The notes under the pieces are model-generated. The model made no database searches and was not told the DNA's origin. It worked only from the letters and a program-made list of their open reading frames with translations. The translations under genes were made by a program, and so were the position numbers. A stretch of 64,000 nt of DNA from JABDJZ01 sp047619685 (GTDB lineage: Bacteria; Bacteroidota; Rhodothermia; Rhodothermales; UBA10348): positions 59,474 through 123,473 of the forward strand of contig JBLHLC010000008.1 in assembly GCA_047619685.1 (NCBI GenBank). The letters run 5' to 3'. Every line of letters begins with the position of its first letter. The stretch's first letter is position 1. Below are positions 16,859-26,089 of the stretch, piece after piece.

Positions 16859-18859
16859 ATGAACAGTCAGTTCGCACGGAACCCACTATACCACGCCTTC
16901 TCTTTTCTCCTTTTGGCGGGGCTCCTTTCTTCTTGTGCACCCAAACAAATGGCATCATCAGGAGGCTCGGCAATGTCGATGCCTGTGTTGACAGCCCCCA
17001 GCCCCGACCCTCGCGTCGGACTCGGAGCAGGCCTGTTTGATGCTGAAGAGGCCATCTGGAACCTGAATCTTCTTTCCAGCACACCTCCACCGCCAGCCTT
17101 CGTTGGTGTCACGAACTCCGACCTGGCATTCAAGGGCAACTACGCCTTTCAGGGCAACTACAACGGCGTTCAGGTCTGGGATATCTCCAAGCCCAGTGCC
17201 CCCACGCTGGTCACCGAGTTCGTCTGCCCGGCATCTCAGAGCGACGTTTCTGTCTACGGTGACCTGATGTTCATCTCGGGGGAAGGACTTAGCGGTCGCC
17301 TTGACTGTGGCGCAGAGGGTGTCTCCGAGGCCGTAAGCCATGACCGGCTACGCGGCATTCGGATTTTCGATATCAAGGATATTCGTAACCCCGTAAACGT
17401 CGGCAACGTCCAGACCTGCCGCGGCTCTCACACGCATTCGGTACTGAAGGACCCGAATGACGATGAGAACATCTATATCTATGTGTCGGGTTCGTCCGGA
17501 GTCCGGCCTGCTGACGAACTGGCCGGTTGCTCTGGCGCCACGCCGCAGGAGGACCCCAACTCCGCCCTGTTCCGGATCGAGGTGATCAAGGTGCCCCTGG
17601 CCCATCCTGAGCAGGCCGCCATCGTGAGTTCACCCCGGATCTTCCAGGACCTGGTCGCTCCTCCCGAGCACGGCGCTTCGCCAGCAGACGCGATTGATCT
17701 GGAAATCGCACGCGCGGACGGTGCATTCATTTATGAGAGGAACGGTCGGGAAAGTGTCCTGTCGGATCGTTTTGGGCCCCGAGTGATTGCGAGTTTTATG
17801 GAGTCTCGTGGTGGTGGCGAAATGTCAGCGGCTGATAGCGCAGCTTTCCGCGTGGCGCTCCCCGGACTCATGGATCAGCTTTTTGGTGCTCGCTCGCCGC
17901 GGCCGGAGCAGGCCGGTCCCCGACCAGGTCCCACGCAGTGCCATGACATCACCCTTTATCCGGCTATCGGCCTTGCGGGCGGCGCCTGCGGTGGATACGG
18001 CTTGCTTCTGGACATCAGTGATCCGGAGAACCCTGAGCGCATCGACGCGGTAGCGGACTCCAACTTCTCTTACTGGCATTCCGCAACCTTCAGCAATGAC
18101 GGCAGCAAGGTCCTGTTCACGGACGAATGGGGAGGAGGCGGCCAGCCCAAGTGCCGCGCGGCTGATCCAATGGAATGGGGCGCCAATGCCTATTTCACCA
18201 TCGAAGATGGCAAAATGGACTTCAAGAGCTACTGGAAATTGCCGGCCCCTCAGACCAGCATTGAGAACTGCGTTGCCCACAATGGCTCGCTGATTCCTGT
18301 TCCGGGACGCGACATCATGGTCCAGTCCTGGTACCAGGGCGGTATCTCTGTCTTTGACTGGTCTGACCCCTCCAACGTTGTGGAAATCGCTTTCCATGAC
18401 CGTGGCCCAATCGACGCCAATTCAATGGGCAACGGCGGAAGCTGGTCTGTCTACTGGTACAATGGCGTGATTGTAAGCTCTGAGATCGGTCGCGGACTGG
18501 ACATTTTCGAACTGACTCCCGGCGCAGCTTTCTCCGCAAACGAAATCGCCGCGGCAAAGTCGGTCAAGTTCGACTATCTGAACGCCCAGGGACAGCCCAA
18601 ATTCGTTTGGCCCGCCTCCTTTGCAGTTGCCCGTTCCTACGTGGATCAGCTGGCACGAAGCGGCGGAATGGAGGCCTCTCGTATTGCATCCGTTCGCGCG
18701 GAGCTCGATGCGGCTGAGTCGGCCTCTGGTAGTGCGCGAGGAACGGCGCTTTCAGGACTTGCTGGGGAACTGAGGCGGGAGATGGCTTCCTCTCGTGACA
18801 GCGGGAAAGTCCGCATGCTTGCCGGTGCCGTAAACAACCTGGCCGCCGCCTCTCGTTAG
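16859..18859 (+). CDS. LVIVD-repeat lipoprotein
   Basis: 666-residue secreted protein with a lipobox (LAGLLSSC) near residue 26. It has repeats of the LVIVD type, seen as VQVWDISKPSAPTLVTEF, IRIFDIKDIRNPVNVGNV, LLLDISDPENPERIDAV and ISVFDWSDPSNVVEIAF, which form a beta-propeller. An LLDI/HDIT segment near CHDITLYP carries conserved His/Cys residues. The last 100 residues are helical and rich in alanine and arginine (ASVRAELDAAESASG). Ligand and function are unknown. The pairing with a DUF305 lipoprotein suggests a shared envelope role. The following TPR gene starts three bases after its stop. Confidence 0.9.
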   Translation: MNSQFARNPLYHAFSFLLLAGLLSSCAPKQMASSGGSAMSMPVLTAPSPDPRVGLGAGLFDAEEAIWNLNLLSSTPPPPAFVGVTNSDLAFKGNYAFQGNYNGVQVWDISKPSAPTLVTEFVCPASQSDVSVYGDLMFISGEGLSGRLDCGAEGVSEAVSHDRLRGIRIFDIKDIRNPVNVGNVQTCRGSHTHSVLKDPNDDENIYIYVSGSSGVRPADELAGCSGATPQEDPNSALFRIEVIKVPLAHPEQAAIVSSPRIFQDLVAPPEHGASPADAIDLEIARADGAFIYERNGRESVLSDRFGPRVIASFMESRGGGEMSAADSAAFRVALPGLMDQLFGARSPRPEQAGPRPGPTQCHDITLYPAIGLAGGACGGYGLLLDISDPENPERIDAVADSNFSYWHSATFSNDGSKVLFTDEWGGGGQPKCRAADPMEWGANAYFTIEDGKMDFKSYWKLPAPQTSIENCVAHNGSLIPVPGRDIMVQSWYQGGISVFDWSDPSNVVEIAFHDRGPIDANSMGNGGSWSVYWYNGVIVSSEIGRGLDIFELTPGAAFSANEIAAAKSVKFDYLNAQGQPKFVWPASFAVARSYVDQLARSGGMEASRIASVRAELDAAESASGSARGTALSGLAGELRREMASSRDSGKVRMLAGAVNNLAAASR

Positions 18860-18862
18860 GCT

Positions 18863-19723
18863 GTGGGTACGGATCTAGTAACGCTTGAGCCATCGCCGGC
18901 GGGGTTAACAACCCGCCGGCGGCTCGCGCGCACCAAGCTGGGGAGTTCGGCTCTGATCCGGGCCGAAGCAGCTGCACCCGAGGACCGCGGGCAGTCTCTG
19001 GTTACTCGCCGATATGCTGCCGTGAGACGGAAGCGGCGTAAAACGATCCTCACGGTCCTGGCCGTTGCAATAGGCATCTTCCCGCCTGTATGGATTGCGT
19101 ATTTCATTGCGTGGCAAGTTTGGCGCCACCGCCCAATTCAAAAGTCCATGCGGTTGGTTCGCAAGGCCGTCCGGGCGCTCGAAAGAGGACAGCCAGGAGT
19201 CGCCCTCAAGCAACTCCAGGACGCTCATCTTCTGGACCCGTCAAACTGTGACGCGCTCTACTGGATGGGCCTGCTGATGAGTCGGCAAGACAGGGCGGAG
19301 GAAGCGGTCGAGGCACTTTCGCTCGTCTCCGAGCGAATACCGGGTCTTCCGGAGGTAGAAGGGGCCTTGGCAGACGCATATCTGGGGATGGGCCAACCCA
19401 ATGCGGCCATCTTCCATGCGCAGCGACTCATGGATTCCAGTCCGTACGCCACCGCGTCGCTCATCAAACTGGCGGAAGCGTTCGAGGCTGCCGGCAAACT
19501 CGATCTGGCAACCCAAGCCCTGGAGCAGGCGCCTATCCACAAACGGACACTGTCCGAAGAACTGGTAAGGGTACACTATCGGCTCGGGAGTCTCTACGAG
19601 AAGCGGGGGAACCCGGAGCAGGCACTTCACCACTTCAAGCGTGTCTACGGCCGCGACATCACGTTCAAGGACGTCATGGCCCGCATAGAGGCTTTGGAGC
19701 AAGACCTTCCGGAACTCGGCTAG
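18863..19723 (+). CDS. Membrane-anchored TPR-repeat protein
   Basis: 286 residues from a GTG codon three bases after the preceding stop. A basic N-terminus (RRYAAVRRKRRKTILTVLA) leads into one transmembrane helix (about 53-75), followed by at least four TPR-like helical pairs (ALERGQPGVALKQLQDAHLL, MSRQDRAEEAVEALS, LGMGQPNAAIFHAQRL, LYEKRGNPEQALHHFKRV). The repeats face the cytoplasm or the periplasm depending on topology; the positive N-terminus suggests the periplasm. TPR proteins scaffold complexes; the partner is unknown, but coupling to the LVIVD gene suggests a link with that lipoprotein. Confidence 0.85.
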   Translation: MGTDLVTLEPSPAGLTTRRRLARTKLGSSALIRAEAAAPEDRGQSLVTRRYAAVRRKRRKTILTVLAVAIGIFPPVWIAYFIAWQVWRHRPIQKSMRLVRKAVRALERGQPGVALKQLQDAHLLDPSNCDALYWMGLLMSRQDRAEEAVEALSLVSERIPGLPEVEGALADAYLGMGQPNAAIFHAQRLMDSSPYATASLIKLAEAFEAAGKLDLATQALEQAPIHKRTLSEELVRVHYRLGSLYEKRGNPEQALHHFKRVYGRDITFKDVMARIEALEQDLPELG

Positions 19724-19877
19724 GACCTCTCGCCTGTTTTCCGTGTCGAGGTCTCCCCCTGACAGAGGCACCAGTGCATGGTGCGCATTTGTCCAACAGG
19801 CTTTGATTGAAGCCAGATAGGCCGATACCAGAGAGACTGCCTTGGCCCCATGGCCATACATCGCAATCTCTCGTCAC

Positions 19878-22064
19878 GTGTCACTCGCCAAACAGAAGCG
19901 CCTGCTGTCCGTAGACCTCCTCCGTGGGGTTGCGGTCTTTGGCATGATCGAAACCCACGTTGTGGGTTTGGTGCTCGCCCCGGACGGCCGTGGGAGCATG
20001 GCGTTCGATGTTTTGGACCTGATGAACGGCCTCGTGGCACCCGCTTTTCTGTTTGCGGCGGGTTTTGGCGCTGTCATCGCTTCCAGGCGCCTGATTGGCG
20101 ACAATGGGGGCGTAGACACTCGCCTCCTCGGCAAGCTTCTTCGCCGGGCCCTTGTAATCGGCCTGCTTGGTTATGCCATGCGGCTGCCCGCGTTCACCCC
20201 AGGCGGACTGCTTGGAGCGGGCTCTGCTGACTGGGCGAACTTCAGGGCGGTGGACGTTCTGCAATGCATCGCCGCTGGCTGGCTGCTCATCTTCGGTCTT
20301 CGACTCACGTTCCGCACCAATACCTCGTTCTTGGGGGCGGCGCTTTCTGCGACGGCGTTCATTCTGTTTGCGGCGATGCCGGTTTGGTCGATGGTTGTTC
20401 CGGGAGCGTTCCCGGGCGGAGTAGTGGCCTATCTGACGGGTCATTCGGGCTCCCTTTTTCCCCTTTTTCCGTGGCTCCTTTTCATGACTGCCGGAGCCTC
20501 GTTGGCGGCAATTCACGAATTGCGTGTCACGACAGGCCGTTTCTTTCGGGCCTTGGGCTGGAGTGGCCTTGTGGCCACCGTCCTGTCGTACACGGCCCTC
20601 TGGGTTTGGCTGGACGGCATGAACATGGCGTGGGACGTCAACCCGGTTGGATTGGCGATGCGGCTAGCCATGATTCTTGGCCTGTTGAGCCTTTTCCACG
20701 TCTGGGCCGAAAGGGTAAAATTGGCGGCGGGACGCTTCGGTCGGCTCACTTTGTTGATGGGAAAACACTCCCTCGCGATCTACGTCGTCCATCTGCTTTT
20801 CCTGTACAGGGCAGCGTGGGGACCCACCTCTTTTGCTGGTCACTGGGGCGGATCGCTAGCGTTTGGCGGCACCGCTGCCATGGTTCTTGCCGTTACAGCA
20901 GTAATAGTCCTTGCGGTATGTGCGTGGCCGCCGCTGCTTGGTTTGGTGGCAAGGGCCTTCGCCTGGAGAAGACCCACGTTCCCGAAAGTGGCAGAAGCCT
21001 CTTGGGCACCCCTCGTGCTTCTATTGGCTCTCGGTGTATCGGGGTGCAGCCAGCCCGAGTCCGGACTCGGCCGCCAGGACTCCCCTCAGGTCTTGCCGGC
21101 CAAAGTGGAGTCGGCCTTCAGAGTCGCCTATCTCGGTGCGAGTGTCACCTGTGGCCAAACCGTGTCCGACGTTTGGACAAAGTCTTATGTGGCCCTCCTG
21201 AATGCTCGGCTGGATGAAATCATGAATCTGCCGGTGGAGTACTCGAACTACTGCGTCGGAAGCGCGATGTCTCTGGCGGGACTCGTACAACTGAAACGGG
21301 AGGTTCTCGTTCAGGCGCCGGACCTGATCGTCGCTGAATTCGGCATTCTGGACCGCGACCGCGAGCAGCCTGCTCTTCCGGCCAACGAGGAGATGATTCG
21401 ATTGGCCCATGGTGCCGGGATTCCATTCCTGATGGTCGCAACGGCCACCTCGCAGTCTCGGACGACTTCCCGTGCCGGTGTTCTCGCGCTGGCCCGGCAC
21501 TACCAGGTTCCTGTGGCGGACATGCAGAGCGCTATGGACGCCCGCGGACTCCTATGGTCCGACGTTAGCGACCCTGGCGATGACTGGCATCCCAATGATG
21601 CCGGCCATGCACTTCTTGCAGACGTCGCGGCAGAGGCCATCGTCAATTATCGATCACTGGACGTCCTTCCGCCGCGCTTCAGTCGGGTGGACTACTCATC
21701 CGCGGATCTGGTCACAGCCGAACAGGCCACCCAGCTTTCCGACGGGTTTGAGCCCTTCCCTTCTGACGCGCTGAAACTGACCGGGGCGGCGCTTCAAGCC
21801 TCTGGTCGGCATGCACCCCGCACGCTTCGGTACTCCTTTGAGGGTCAGGTTCTGGGAGCGCTGTTTATCCACGAAGCGGTGCCGGCGGCCTTCTCTTATC
21901 GGATCGATGAGCAACCCGAAGTGAACGTAGTGCCGCCCTCGTGGCAAAAAGACCATCTACTGTCCGTTGACCTGAGTCCAGGCCACCACGAGGTCACCTT
22001 CCTCTTCGGAGCCGGAGAACGGAGCATTGCCATGGAAGGGATCCTGGTGGTCCCAGGCAACTGA
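19878..22064 (+). CDS. Fusion of DUF1624/HGSNAT-like membrane acyltransferase and SGNH hydrolase
   Basis: Protein of about 728 residues. The N-terminal half (about 10-370) is a multi-pass membrane domain that opens with LLSVDLLRGVAVFGMIETHV, like DUF1624/heparan-alpha-glucosaminide acetyltransferases, and has the KHSLAIYVVHL segment. Then comes an unusual internal hydrophobic stretch ending in a lipobox-like LLLALGVSGC (Cys390). The C-terminal domain is SGNH-hydrolase-like, with nucleophile Ser422 (LGASVTCGQ) and the Asp/His pair in DDWHPNDAGH (569/571), plus a beta-rich tail. This parallels OafA-type enzymes, in which a membrane acyltransferase works with an SGNH domain to O-acylate glycans. 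GTG 19878 is preferred; TTG 19842 is an alternative. The 150 bases upstream hold no recognisable gene. Confidence 0.85.
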   Translation: MSLAKQKRLLSVDLLRGVAVFGMIETHVVGLVLAPDGRGSMAFDVLDLMNGLVAPAFLFAAGFGAVIASRRLIGDNGGVDTRLLGKLLRRALVIGLLGYAMRLPAFTPGGLLGAGSADWANFRAVDVLQCIAAGWLLIFGLRLTFRTNTSFLGAALSATAFILFAAMPVWSMVVPGAFPGGVVAYLTGHSGSLFPLFPWLLFMTAGASLAAIHELRVTTGRFFRALGWSGLVATVLSYTALWVWLDGMNMAWDVNPVGLAMRLAMILGLLSLFHVWAERVKLAAGRFGRLTLLMGKHSLAIYVVHLLFLYRAAWGPTSFAGHWGGSLAFGGTAAMVLAVTAVIVLAVCAWPPLLGLVARAFAWRRPTFPKVAEASWAPLVLLLALGVSGCSQPESGLGRQDSPQVLPAKVESAFRVAYLGASVTCGQTVSDVWTKSYVALLNARLDEIMNLPVEYSNYCVGSAMSLAGLVQLKREVLVQAPDLIVAEFGILDRDREQPALPANEEMIRLAHGAGIPFLMVATATSQSRTTSRAGVLALARHYQVPVADMQSAMDARGLLWSDVSDPGDDWHPNDAGHALLADVAAEAIVNYRSLDVLPPRFSRVDYSSADLVTAEQATQLSDGFEPFPSDALKLTGAALQASGRHAPRTLRYSFEGQVLGALFIHEAVPAAFSYRIDEQPEVNVVPPSWQKDHLLSVDLSPGHHEVTFLFGAGERSIAMEGILVVPGN

Positions 22065-22118
22065 CGTCGGTCCCGCAGGCCGCCGCGGCGTCCTACCAGC
22101 GACATCCCAAGCGTCGTC

Positions 22119-22601
22119 CTACTGGGCGGCGTCCCACTCGGCCTGGGTTGCCGGAGATTTTTGGTACTCCATCACCATTTTCCAGCCACCCTTGTTTACC
22201 AGGAGTGCCTCGAAATGGATGAGGGATACCGACGGTTCTGCGCCTTGAGTCTGAGATGAATATCGAAACATGCCGGTTTCGTGCGCCGTCGTTTCGTTGC
22301 TCAGTCGCTGGGTAAAGCGGAACACCACACCTGCACTCATATCGCCAGCCGCGGTGTCCACAAATCCCTGCTTCCATCCGGCCAGAGCATCCGCAATCGG
22401 ATAGCTGGACCCGGAAATGGCGTTCACCAGGACGGCATCCGGATGGTAGGTAGCGGAATAACCCTCAAAGTCGCCCTCTCCGACAGTCCGCGAAACCTCG
22501 GCCCAGAAGGAATCCAGGTCTTCGGGGCTGTTCGGTGCAACGCCTCCCAACTGGGCTGTGGCCAGAAAGACAACCATCAGCGACCATACTCGTACCTGCA
22601 T
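22119..22601 (-). CDS. Secreted NTF2-like/DUF4440-type protein
   Basis: 160-residue protein with a signal peptide (MQVRVWSLMVVFLATAQLGG). The SnoaL/DUF4440-like cone-shaped domain is recognisable from SFWAEVSRTVGEGDFEGYSA, YHPDAVLVN and the C-terminal WKMVMEYQKS. This fold is used by many unrelated enzymes and binding proteins, so no substrate can be named. The gene diverges from the VOC gene, with 51 bases between their starts. Confidence 0.85.
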   Translation of the reverse strand: MQVRVWSLMVVFLATAQLGGVAPNSPEDLDSFWAEVSRTVGEGDFEGYSATYHPDAVLVNAISGSSYPIADALAGWKQGFVDTAAGDMSAGVVFRFTQRLSNETTAHETGMFRYSSQTQGAEPSVSLIHFEALLVNKGGWKMVMEYQKSPATQAEWDAAQ

Positions 22602-22652
22602 TCTCCTACCTCAATCCATCTTGTTCCTCGCCCCAAGGTAAACGATGCCTTC

Positions 22653-23279
22653 ATGATCCGACACCTGGACCATCTGGTCTACGCCGCAGCAGATCTGCAA
22701 GCCGGAATCGACGCCATCGAACGTCTGACCGGGGTCCGCGCCGAGCCGGGCGGCAGGCACCCGAGCTTCGGAACCCACAACGCGCTTCTCAGACTGGGCC
22801 CGGCTGCCTACCTGGAAATTATGGCGCCGGATCCAGGCCTGCCGGCGCCCGCGAGGGGTCGGCTTACCGACGGATGGAGACTCGAATTCCCGCGGCTGGT
22901 CACGTGGGTCCTTCGCCCGCGCGACATCTGCAGCGCTTCGCTCTCCGCGGCGGGATTGGGGGTGGAATTGGGCGAAATCAATCCCTGCAGCCGGCAGACG
23001 CCCCAAGGCCACACGCTGCATTGGAAACTTTCGGATCCCTATTGCGACCGGCTTGGCGGAGCGGTTCCGTTTCTCATTGACTGGGAGGAAACCCCACACC
23101 CCTCTGAAAACCTGCGGGAAGCCGTGACCCTGACCGGCTTTCGCGTGGAACACCCGGATTCGGCCAAGGTGCGGAAGCTCATTGAAGCCCTTGGCGCGAA
23201 GGTGGTATGCCGTCCGAAGAGAGAAATCAGGCTGATGGCAACACTCCAAACGCCAAACGGCGTGGTTGAACTGACCTAG
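22653..23279 (+). CDS. VOC-superfamily (glyoxalase-like) protein
   Basis: 208-residue protein opening with IRHLDHLVYAAADLQAGIDA, the first beta-alpha-beta module of the vicinal-oxygen-chelate fold, and a second module near LTGFRVEHPDSAKVRKLIEA. It resembles the Glyoxalase_3 group of predicted dioxygenase/lyase-like proteins. ATG 22653 starts directly at the domain; the frame is open further upstream to 22281 but that portion runs antisense through the NTF2-like gene. The metal ligand HLDH is present. No substrate can be assigned. Confidence 0.88.
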   Translation: MIRHLDHLVYAAADLQAGIDAIERLTGVRAEPGGRHPSFGTHNALLRLGPAAYLEIMAPDPGLPAPARGRLTDGWRLEFPRLVTWVLRPRDICSASLSAAGLGVELGEINPCSRQTPQGHTLHWKLSDPYCDRLGGAVPFLIDWEETPHPSENLREAVTLTGFRVEHPDSAKVRKLIEALGAKVVCRPKREIRLMATLQTPNGVVELT

Positions 23280-23399
23280 CCCCGTTCTACGGGTCAGGCG
23301 ATTGATGAAGTCGCCGACTGCAGGTCGTCCATGCTATGGGCATGAAATTGCGAGCGCTATCATTGCGAGGTACGCGGTCATGTCGATTGTCTCCAGCTT

Positions 23400-24566
23400 A
23401 TGCCGATATCAAGCTCCGTCAGAAACCTTGACCTGAAGCCCGGGATGGTCCCCTCGGCCCAAGGCACCGTCTTCCGTGCCGCGGCGGCCAGTGACCTCCC
23501 GGCATTGCTCGATATCGAGAACGCGGTGTTCCCCACCGACCGCCTCAGCCGCCGTAGTTTCCGGCACTTCCTGACCTCACCGCGGGCGATTTTCCAGGTG
23601 GTGGAAATCCAGGGCGTGGTGGCGGGTTATTACCTGGTCCGGTTCCGACGCGGCACGGCGGCGGCGCGGTTGTACTCGCTTGCGGTCGCCCCGGCCTTCC
23701 AGCACCGCGGCTTGGGCGCCAGGCTGGTGGCGCATGGGGAAACCGCTGCCTCCGAAGCCGGATGCGCGGTGGTGCGCCTCGAGGTAGCCACGAGCAACCA
23801 GGTGGCGCGGGCGCTGTACCAACGCTCCGGATATCGCCAGGTGGCGCGACTTCCCGGCTACTACGAGAACGGCGAGGAGGGGGTGCGCCTGGAAAAACCC
23901 CTGCGGTTCGCCCGGCCACGTCCGGGCGGCCCGCCCTACTACGAACAGACCACCGAGTTCACCTGCGGTCCCGCCTGCCTGATGATGGCGCTTGCCGCGC
24001 GTAACCCCGACTTCCCCCTGGACGCCACAGCCGAAGTTCGTCTGTGGCGACGCTCGACCACCGTGTTCATGACCAAGGGCTTGGGGGGCTGCGAGCCCTT
24101 CGGCATGGCGGTCACCCTGGCCGAGGAGGGACTGCATCCGGAGATTCATGTCTCGGAAGACGGTCCCCTTATGCTGCAAACCGTGCGCAATGCAGAAAAG
24201 CGCAAGGTGATGATGCTGGTCCAGGACGATTTCCATCGGCAGGCGACACAACTGGGCGTCCCCCGCCATCTCCACCGGATGGATGTGCCGGAATTGGCCG
24301 GGCTCCTGAGAGGTGGCGCTCTGGCCCTCGTGCTGGTGTCGGGCAACCGGATGTTCGGCAAACGGGTGCCGCATTGGGTTCTGGCGCACGGCGCCGACGA
24401 TCATCACATCTTCCTGCACGACCCCTGGATCGAGGCAACGTCTCATGAAAGCGCCACGGACGCTACAGATATCCCGGTCCCCTTCGTTGAGATGGACCGG
24501 ATGTGGCGTTGGGGTGCGACCCGGCTGCGCGCCGCGGTCCTGATCCCCCCATTAACTGAGAGCTGA
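23400..24566 (+). CDS. GNAT acetyltransferase fused to a C39-like cysteine peptidase
   Basis: 388-residue two-domain protein. Residues 25-168 are a GNAT domain (AASDLPALLDIENAVFP, LYSLAVAPAFQHRGLGARL with the acetyl-CoA loop, ALYQRSGYRQVARL). Residues 180-388 are a papain-like C39 domain of the DUF3335 type: Gln183 and Cys189 in YYEQTTEFTCGPA, His325/His330 in PHWVLAHG, and Asp341 in HDPW. The next gene, a RimK-like ligase, begins four bases after its stop. The same two-protein set recurs in other bacteria and is thought from comparative genomics to belong to peptide synthesis or peptide tagging, but its product is unknown. The sequence is visibly more GC-rich than its neighbours, a possible sign of transfer. 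Confidence 0.9.
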   Translation: MPISSSVRNLDLKPGMVPSAQGTVFRAAAASDLPALLDIENAVFPTDRLSRRSFRHFLTSPRAIFQVVEIQGVVAGYYLVRFRRGTAAARLYSLAVAPAFQHRGLGARLVAHGETAASEAGCAVVRLEVATSNQVARALYQRSGYRQVARLPGYYENGEEGVRLEKPLRFARPRPGGPPYYEQTTEFTCGPACLMMALAARNPDFPLDATAEVRLWRRSTTVFMTKGLGGCEPFGMAVTLAEEGLHPEIHVSEDGPLMLQTVRNAEKRKVMMLVQDDFHRQATQLGVPRHLHRMDVPELAGLLRGGALALVLVSGNRMFGKRVPHWVLAHGADDHHIFLHDPWIEATSHESATDATDIPVPFVEMDRMWRWGATRLRAAVLIPPLTES

Positions 24567-24570
24567 ATAG

Positions 24571-26052
24571 ATGACTGGAGGTGTGAGTGGTTGGTTGCTA
24601 GTCGCCGTGGAACTGGGTGATCTCGAATTTCTGGGCGCGCCCTACCGGATGGCAACGGTACGCGACTACGTGTCCCGGCCCGGTATCTTCCTGCGCGACG
24701 CCTCCAAGATCATCAATCTGGCGCGTTCCTACGAATACCAGCGGTCGGGATACTACGCCTCCCTGTTGGCGGAGGCGCGCGGCCACCGAGTGATCCCCAC
24801 CGTGGAGACCATCCTGGATCTCGCGACCCGGGAGGGCTACGCCCGGGCCATTCCCGAGCTGGAGGACGTTCTGAATCGCGAGCTTTCCAAAGCGAGCGGC
24901 GAGCGGCCAAAGCGGCTACTGGTGTGCTTTGGCAAGGTCGACCGCCCGGCCTGTGCCGGCTTCGGACGCCTCCTCTTCGACTGGTACCGGGCACCGGCGA
25001 TCGTCTGCACCCTGTCGACCGTTGAGACATCAGGAGGAATCTGGACCCGGATCACGCGGCTGTCCCTGTGCCCTGCATGGAAGCTGGGCACCAAGGAGTC
25101 GGCTTTCTTTGCCGAGACCCTGGAGGCGCATACCCGCCGCGCTTGGCGGTCGATCAAACAGCGGGTCGCTGCCCGGTATTCCATTGCTGTGCTGTTCGAT
25201 CCCGCCGATCCCATGCCCCCTTCCAGCGAACGCACGCTGAAACACTGGGCCAAGATGGCCGAAAAGCAGGGCGTGGAGGTCGAGCCGATCCAAAAGCGCG
25301 ACCTGGCCCGCCTGGCCGAATTCGACGCACTGTTCATCCGCGAAACCACGACGATCCGCAATCACACCTATCGCTTTGCGCAGCGCGCCAGGGCAGAGGG
25401 CATGCCGGTGATCGATGACCCGGTCTCGATGATCCGCTGCACGAACAAGGTGTACCTGTGGGAGCGCCTGACCCAGGCCGGACTCCCGACGCCGCAGACC
25501 CTCGTCATCCGCCCCGACAGCCCGAGGGAAGAGGTTGGCGATGTCCTGGGTTTCCCGCTGGTGATCAAGATCCCGGATGGTTCGTTCAGCCGCGGAGTGA
25601 AACTGGTCGCGAACCAGGACGAATTGAAATTGCTGACCACGGGCTTTTTCAAAGGGAACGACCTGCTACTCGCCCAGAAATTCGTCCCGACCACCTTTGA
25701 CTGGCGCATCGGCGTGCTGGACGACCAGCCGCTGTTCGCCTGCCAATACCGGATGGCGCGTGGGCACTGGCAGATCATCAACCACCGGCCCGACGGAAAG
25801 GCCGAGGAAGGCGGCTTCAAGACCGTCCCTCTCGATCAGGCGCCGCCCGAAATCGTGGATATCGCGGTGCGGTCGGCGGGATTGATCGGCAACGGGTTCT
25901 ACGGGGTCGATCTCAAGGAAACATCGGACGGCCCCGTCGTGATCGAGATCAACGACAACCCCAACCTGGACCACGGGGTCGAAGACTTGAAGGGCGGCGC
26001 CGAAATTTGGTTGCGCCTGACTCGGTGGTTCACAGATCGATTGGCGTCGTGA
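24571..26052 (+). CDS. RimK-like ATP-grasp ligase with RLAN-type N-terminal domain
   Basis: 493 residues. The N-terminal 170 residues (DASKIINLARSYEYQRSGYY, then LLVCFGKVDRPACAGFGR) match the RLAN extension seen on a subset of RimK relatives. Residues about 200-490 form the preATP-grasp and ATP-grasp domains: SIAVLFDPADPMPPS, LFIRETT, VIKIPDGSFSRGVKL (ATP-binding lysine and glycine-rich loop) and VVIEINDNPNLDHG (metal ligands Glu459, Asn461). Such enzymes ligate an amino acid or peptide through an acyl-phosphate. It is coupled to the GNAT-C39 gene. Ribosomal S6 glutamylation should not be assumed, because true RimK is about 300 residues and lacks this extension. Confidence 0.92.
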   Translation: MTGGVSGWLLVAVELGDLEFLGAPYRMATVRDYVSRPGIFLRDASKIINLARSYEYQRSGYYASLLAEARGHRVIPTVETILDLATREGYARAIPELEDVLNRELSKASGERPKRLLVCFGKVDRPACAGFGRLLFDWYRAPAIVCTLSTVETSGGIWTRITRLSLCPAWKLGTKESAFFAETLEAHTRRAWRSIKQRVAARYSIAVLFDPADPMPPSSERTLKHWAKMAEKQGVEVEPIQKRDLARLAEFDALFIRETTTIRNHTYRFAQRARAEGMPVIDDPVSMIRCTNKVYLWERLTQAGLPTPQTLVIRPDSPREEVGDVLGFPLVIKIPDGSFSRGVKLVANQDELKLLTTGFFKGNDLLLAQKFVPTTFDWRIGVLDDQPLFACQYRMARGHWQIINHRPDGKAEEGGFKTVPLDQAPPEIVDIAVRSAGLIGNGFYGVDLKETSDGPVVIEINDNPNLDHGVEDLKGGAEIWLRLTRWFTDRLAS

Positions 26053-26089
26053 ACGGCCTCGTCGAAGTTGACCCGACCGAATCCCAACC

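Noticed and set aside
19241..19861. Minus-strand frame whose first 40 residues (AKAVSLVSAYLASIKACWTN) look protein-like
   Set aside because: Most of it is antisense to the TPR gene and I know no family with this sequence; the 120-base intergenic part alone is too short to support a gene or a remnant.
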